Assembly (NCBI GenBank): GCA_964344495.1
Contig: CAYFNI010000042.1
Span: forward strand, 1 to 19,188
Source: UBA6136 sp964344495
Lineage (GTDB): Bacteria > Pseudomonadota > Gammaproteobacteria > Methylococcales > Methylococcaceae
DNA length: 19,188 bases
Direction: 5' to 3'
Shown: one piece after another, positions 16,074 through 19,188 of the stretch
How the letters are laid out: the number at the start of each line of letters is the position of its first letter
Position numbering within the stretch: the stretch's first letter is position 1
Made by a program: the position numbers and the translations under genes
Notes under the pieces: model-generated
What the model saw: only the letters and a program-made list of their open reading frames with translations
Told to the model about the DNA's origin: nothing
The model's database searches: none

Positions 16074-17294
16074 ATGGCCCGGGAGCGCAACGATCTGGTC
16101 TGGTTTCAGTGGGAGGGCACCGATCAGCGGGGAGCCCGCACTCAGGGCGAACTGGCGGCACGGACCGAGCTGGTGGCGCGGGCAGAGCTGCGGCGGCAGG
16201 GCATCCGCGTGCTGCGCATCCGCAAGAAGCCGAAAGAGCTGTTCAGTCTCGGCCGCAAACCCATCAAGCCGCGCGAGATTGCGGTCTTCAGTCGGCAACT
16301 GGCGACCATGCTGTCGGCCGGTGTGCCGCTGGTTCAGGCGTTCGATATTGTCGGGCGGGGGCATGAAAATCCGACCATGCAGGATCTGTTGCTCAAGATC
16401 AAGGTGGATCTCGAAGGCGGTATCAGTCTGGCTGAGGCACTGGGGCGACACCCGGACCAGTTCGACGCGCTCTATTGCAATCTGGTACAGGCCGGCGAAC
16501 ACGGCGGGGTACTGGAAACCCTGCTGCACAAGATTGCCGTGTACAAGGAGAAAACCGAGTCGACCAAGGCCAAGATCCGGAAGGCAATGGCGTATCCAGC
16601 GGCGGTGATTGCGGTGGCGTTCATCGTGACGACGATTCTGCTGGTCTATGTCGTGCCGCAGTTCGAGGAGCTGTTCAAGGGGTTTGGGGCCGATCTGCCA
16701 GCCTTCACCCGAATGGTGATCGGCCTGTCGAACTTTGCCCAGTCGTGGTGGTTTGTGGGGCTGGGGCTGTTGATTCTGCTCGGCTATGGCTTTGTCCAGC
16801 TGCGCAAGCGTTCGATCCCGTTCAATCAGTGGCTGGACCGAACGGTGCTGAAGCTGCCGGTGGTGGGCGTCATTCTGCACAAGGCGGCACTGGCGCGTTT
16901 CGCACGCACGCTGGCGACGCTGTCCGCCGCCGGTGTGCCCTTGATCGAGGCGCTGCAGTCGGTGTCCGGTGCGACCGGTAATGATGTGTATGCGCGGGCA
17001 GTCCTGCAGATGCGGGAGGATGTCGCGACCGGCTCGCAGTTACAGCAGTCGATGCGCATGCAGGTGTTGTTTCCGAACATGATCGTGCAGATGGTGGCGG
17101 TGGGCGAGGAGTCGGGCGCCCTGGACAGCATGCTGGCCAAGATTGCCGATTTCTATGAAGAAGAGGTCGATAATGCGGTCGATGCGCTCAGCAGCCTGAT
17201 GGAGCCGATGATCATGGTGGTGCTGGGCGGATTGGTCGGCGCGCTGGTGGTGGCGATGTATCTGCCCATTTTCAAGATGGGCTCGGTGGTCTAG
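16074..17294 (+). CDS. pilC: Type IV pilus inner-membrane platform protein PilC
   Basis: Polytopic inner-membrane protein of the T2SF (GspF/PilC) family, which couples PilB and PilT motors to pilin assembly and disassembly. The 406-residue product equals the family length. It has an N-terminal cytoplasmic stretch (FQWEGTDQRGARTQGEL), the first T2SF domain with FSRQLATMLSAGVPLVQAFDI, a membrane segment AVIAVAFIVTTILLVYVVPQF, another about 221-239, the second T2SF domain with FARTLATLSAAGVPLIEAL, and the C-terminal helix ending LGGLVGALVVAMYLPIFKMGSVV. The start at ATG 16074 is preferred over an in-frame GTG at 16068 because GGGAG (16064-16068) sits 5 nt before the ATG but touches the GTG. It lies between pilB (2 bp) and pilD (8 bp). 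Confidence 0.96.
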   Translation: MARERNDLVWFQWEGTDQRGARTQGELAARTELVARAELRRQGIRVLRIRKKPKELFSLGRKPIKPREIAVFSRQLATMLSAGVPLVQAFDIVGRGHENPTMQDLLLKIKVDLEGGISLAEALGRHPDQFDALYCNLVQAGEHGGVLETLLHKIAVYKEKTESTKAKIRKAMAYPAAVIAVAFIVTTILLVYVVPQFEELFKGFGADLPAFTRMVIGLSNFAQSWWFVGLGLLILLGYGFVQLRKRSIPFNQWLDRTVLKLPVVGVILHKAALARFARTLATLSAAGVPLIEALQSVSGATGNDVYARAVLQMREDVATGSQLQQSMRMQVLFPNMIVQMVAVGEESGALDSMLAKIADFYEEEVDNAVDALSSLMEPMIMVVLGGLVGALVVAMYLPIFKMGSVV

Positions 17295-17298
17295 GGGG
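17293..17298 (+). promoter_or_regulatory. Ribosome binding site for the short pilD start
   Basis: AGGGGG overlaps the pilC stop codon (TAG 17292-17294) and lies 4 nt before the ATG at 17303. It is one of the strongest Shine-Dalgarno matches in the window and supports translation from this ATG, even though it gives a PilD shorter than its relatives. Confidence 0.6.
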
Positions 17299-17302
17299 CC
17301 TG

Positions 17303-18112
17303 ATGGTCGGCAGTTTTCTGAATGTGGTGATCCATCGCCTGCCGCTGATGATGGAGCGGGGCTGGCGGCGGGAGTGTCTGCAGTTTCTGGGGCAGACGGA
17401 GGAGGCGGCAGCGCCGGTCGAGGTGTTCAATCTGGCCTGGCCCGGTTCACACTGTCCGCATTGCGGAAAGTCGATCAGGCTGTGGGAGAACATCCCGCTG
17501 CTCAGCTATGTCTGGCTCAAGGGCCGGTGTTCGGGGTGCGGCGCCGGAATTGCGTGGCGTTATCCTCTGGTCGAGGCGCTGTCGGCAGTGCTGTCGGTGG
17601 GGGTGGCGTTGAAGTTCGGCTACTCGGCCACCCTGCTGCCGGCGCTGCTACTGACCTGGAGTCTGCTGGCCCTGAGTTTCATTGACCTCGACCGGCAGCT
17701 ATTGCCGGACGCGATCGTGCTGCCGGTCTTGTGGCTGGGGCTGTTGTTGAGCATTCCGGGGCTGTTCACGGGAAGTGCGTCCAGCATCCTTGGTGCCGCG
17801 GCGGGTTATCTGAGCCTGTGGGGGGTGTATCAGGGCTTCAAGCTGCTGACCGGCAAGGAGGGCATGGGGTACGGGGATTTCAAGTTGCTGGCGATGTTGG
17901 GCGCCTGGCTGGGCTGGCAGTTGCTGCCGCTGATCATCCTGCTGTCGTCTGTCGTAGGCACGGTGGTGGGCATCGCGATGATCACGCTGGCCGGTCATGA
18001 CCGGCGCCAGCCGATCCCGTTCGGGCCTTATCTGGCCGCGGCCGGCTGGCTAGCCATGATGTGGGGCGATGCCATGACTGCCGCGTATCTGCGCTGGCTT
18101 GGTCTGGGCTAG
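17303..18112 (+). CDS. pilD: Prepilin peptidase/N-methyltransferase PilD, N-terminally short
   Basis: A24 aspartic protease that cleaves the leader of type IV pilins and type II secretion pseudopilins and methylates the new N-terminus. The 269 residues carry the zinc-binding cysteines C51, C54, C76, C79, the catalytic aspartates D128 (SFIDLDRQLLPD) and D192 (GMGYGDFKLL), and IPFGPYLA near the end. These positions are 21 lower than those recalled for P. aeruginosa PilD (C72, C75, C97, C100, D149, D213; 290 aa). The protein begins at MVGSFLNVVIHRLP, which in relatives forms the end of the first membrane helix, so that helix is largely missing. Between an in-frame stop at 17171-17173 and the ATG there is no ATG, GTG or TTG. 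The core enzyme looks intact; whether it inserts and works normally is unknown. Confidence 0.93.
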   Translation: MVGSFLNVVIHRLPLMMERGWRRECLQFLGQTEEAAAPVEVFNLAWPGSHCPHCGKSIRLWENIPLLSYVWLKGRCSGCGAGIAWRYPLVEALSAVLSVGVALKFGYSATLLPALLLTWSLLALSFIDLDRQLLPDAIVLPVLWLGLLLSIPGLFTGSASSILGAAAGYLSLWGVYQGFKLLTGKEGMGYGDFKLLAMLGAWLGWQLLPLIILLSSVVGTVVGIAMITLAGHDRRQPIPFGPYLAAAGWLAMMWGDAMTAAYLRWLGLG

Positions 18113-18121
18113 TTTGCCGCC

Positions 18122-18718
18122 ATGCTGCGCGTGGGCGTAACCGGCGGCATCGGTTGCGGCAAGACGACCGTGGCCGGGCTGTTTGCCGAGCTGGGTGTGC
18201 CGGTGATCGATGCGGATCAGGTCGCGCGCGATGTGGTGCGCCCGGGGGAGCCGGCGCTCGCGGCGCTGGTCGCACACTTCGGTCCGGATATTCTGGTTCA
18301 TGGGCAGCTGGATCGCAGCCGGCTGCGTGAGCATGTGTTTGCCAGCGAAACGGAGCGCCGCTGGCTGGAGCAGCTGCTGCATCCGCGAGTATATGAGGCG
18401 ATGGAGCGGCAGGTTCAGTCGCTGGACAGCCCCTATTGTCTGCTGGTGGTGCCGTTGTTGCTCGAGACCGGTCGCCGGGATTTCGTTGACCGTCTGCTGG
18501 TGGTGGATTGTTCGGAAGCGACTCAGGCCGAGCGGGTCAGGGCGCGGGACGGGATGACGCCAGCGATGCTGGAACGCATTCGGGCTGCGCAGATGTCGCG
18601 TCAGTTGCGCGTGCAGGCGGCCGACGACGTGCTCGTCAACGAGGGTGATCTGGAGGCCTTGCGCGGCCAGGTGGAGGCCCTGCACCGGCAGTATCGCGCC
18701 CTCGCGGACTGCCCCTGA
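18122..18718 (+). CDS. coaE: Dephospho-CoA kinase
   Basis: Catalyses the final step of coenzyme A synthesis, phosphorylating the 3'-hydroxyl of dephospho-CoA with ATP. The 198-residue product has the usual length. The P-loop GGIGCGKT is at 8-15 (Cys in place of the more common Ser at the fifth position), followed by VIDADQVARDVV (CoA-site Asp), HFGPDIL, the LLHPRVYEAM segment, LLVVPLLLETG, LLVVDC and the lid-type AAQMSRQLR with ADDVLVNEGDL near the C-terminus. ATG 18122 lies 9 bp after the pilD stop with no clear Shine-Dalgarno, suggesting coupling to pilD. The pilBCD-coaE order is conserved in many gammaproteobacteria. Confidence 0.95.
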   Translation: MLRVGVTGGIGCGKTTVAGLFAELGVPVIDADQVARDVVRPGEPALAALVAHFGPDILVHGQLDRSRLREHVFASETERRWLEQLLHPRVYEAMERQVQSLDSPYCLLVVPLLLETGRRDFVDRLLVVDCSEATQAERVRARDGMTPAMLERIRAAQMSRQLRVQAADDVLVNEGDLEALRGQVEALHRQYRALADCP

Positions 18719-18765
18719 ACGGGCGTCCCGACGCCTTCGCAAATGGAGTTGTGCTTCTTTGGCGA

Positions 18766-18771
18766 TATAAT
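18766..18771 (+). promoter_or_regulatory. TATAAT -10 box upstream of zapD
   Basis: A perfect TATAAT in the 97-bp gap between coaE and zapD, 44 nt before the zapD start. The best -35 by spacing is only a weak TGGAGT (18744-18749, 16 nt). Just past the coaE stop, GGCGT (18722-18726) pairs with ACGCC (18731-18735) over a 4-nt loop but no T run follows, so it is at most a weak terminator. Confidence 0.45.
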
Positions 18772-18815
18772 GCTGGTTCATATTGCCCCATCTGTTCTTC
18801 ATCGGGAATCTTCCA

Positions 18816-19188
18816 TTGAACGATCTGACCCTTTATGAATTCCCGCTGAATGAGCGAGTCCGGCTGTTTATCCGGCTTGAGCAATTGTTTCGGCAACTCG
18901 ATCATTTCATGACCGGCCGAACGGTCTGGGATTGTCGCGCAGTTGTCTCGACACTGATTGACATTGTCGGCATTTTCAGCCGGAACGATCTGAAGTCTGA
19001 AGCGTTGCAGGAAATCGACCGCCAGACGGCGGTCCTGAACCGGATGGCGAGGCTTAACGAGGGTGTCGACCAGACGGTGCTGGCGCAGGTGGTGGCCCGG
19101 TTGGAATCACTGAGTCGGGGGCTGTATGCCGTTCCTGGCAAATTGGGCGGCGCACTGATGGACAATGAACTATTCAAGGGGATTGTCC
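18816..19188 (+). CDS. zapD: Cell division protein ZapD (5' part, runs off the end)
   Basis: ZapD (formerly YacF) binds the FtsZ C-terminal tail and crosslinks FtsZ filaments into bundles at mid-cell. The 124 residues present, about half of the usual 250, read LTLYEFPLNERVRLFIRLEQLF at the start, matching the family's EHPLNE(K/R)xRxxLRxE opening, then LKSEALQEIDRQTAVLNRM and GKLGGALMDNELF. The start is TTG at 18816, supported by GGGAA at 18804-18808 with a 7-nt spacer; the next Met in frame (18907) would lose the conserved opening. No stop occurs before the window ends. Position after coaE is the conserved coaE-zapD arrangement; yacG would be expected next, outside the window. Confidence 0.92.
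   Translation, partial: MNDLTLYEFPLNERVRLFIRLEQLFRQLDHFMTGRTVWDCRAVVSTLIDIVGIFSRNDLKSEALQEIDRQTAVLNRMARLNEGVDQTVLAQVVARLESLSRGLYAVPGKLGGALMDNELFKGIV

Noticed and set aside
14278..16161. 627-residue open frame on the - strand opposite pilB
   Set aside because: Same explanation: shadow of an intact PilB, no recognisable motif.
18636..19177. Two minus-strand open frames of about 90 residues at the right end
   Set aside because: They are antisense to coaE and zapD; the + strand zapD frame has a clear family match and its own ribosome binding site.

Overview
The window is a gene-dense, GC-rich stretch of a proteobacterial chromosome, almost certainly a non-enteric gammaproteobacterium. The evidence is gene order and protein family membership: rpoZ-spoT-ridA-recG, lptF-lptG divergent from pepA-holC-valS, and pilB-pilC-pilD-coaE-zapD are all arrangements typical of Pseudomonas-like and other high-GC gammaproteobacteria. 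The order or genus cannot be fixed by eye. I see no rRNA, tRNA, CRISPR array, insertion sequence, phage gene or toxin/defence island; nearly every base belongs to a recognisable core gene.

Left half (38-9291) reads leftward. From right to left: lptF and lptG (LPS export permease, ATGA overlap), a hairpin terminator candidate, a peroxiredoxin-like/thioredoxin-fold gene with its own probable extended -10 promoter, pgk (glycolysis/gluconeogenesis or Calvin cycle), a strong hairpin, then rpoZ-spoT-ridA-recG (RNA polymerase omega, (p)ppGpp synthetase/hydrolase, enamine deaminase, branch-migration helicase). gmk, which commonly precedes rpoZ, is not present here; pgk is in its place.

A 243-bp divergent region (9292-9534) separates the halves. 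It holds a 28-bp imperfect dyad and an extended -10 promoter candidate for pepA.

Right half (9535-19188) reads rightward and is tightly packed: pepA-holC (ATGA overlap)-valS, then 31 bp later pilB-pilC-pilD (type IV pilus assembly ATPase, platform protein, prepilin peptidase), coaE (last step of CoA synthesis) and, behind a TATAAT box, the start of zapD (FtsZ-ring crosslinker), which runs off the end of the window. Gaps from valS to coaE are 2-31 bp, so read-through over this whole block is plausible.

No undescribed system is evident. The points most worth a second look are: a PilD that lacks about 21 N-terminal residues (its first membrane segment) despite a good ribosome binding site at the short start; an A8 tract at the spoT/ridA overlap, where loss of one A would fuse the two proteins; and the dyad lying on the pepA promoter in the lptF/pepA divergent region.
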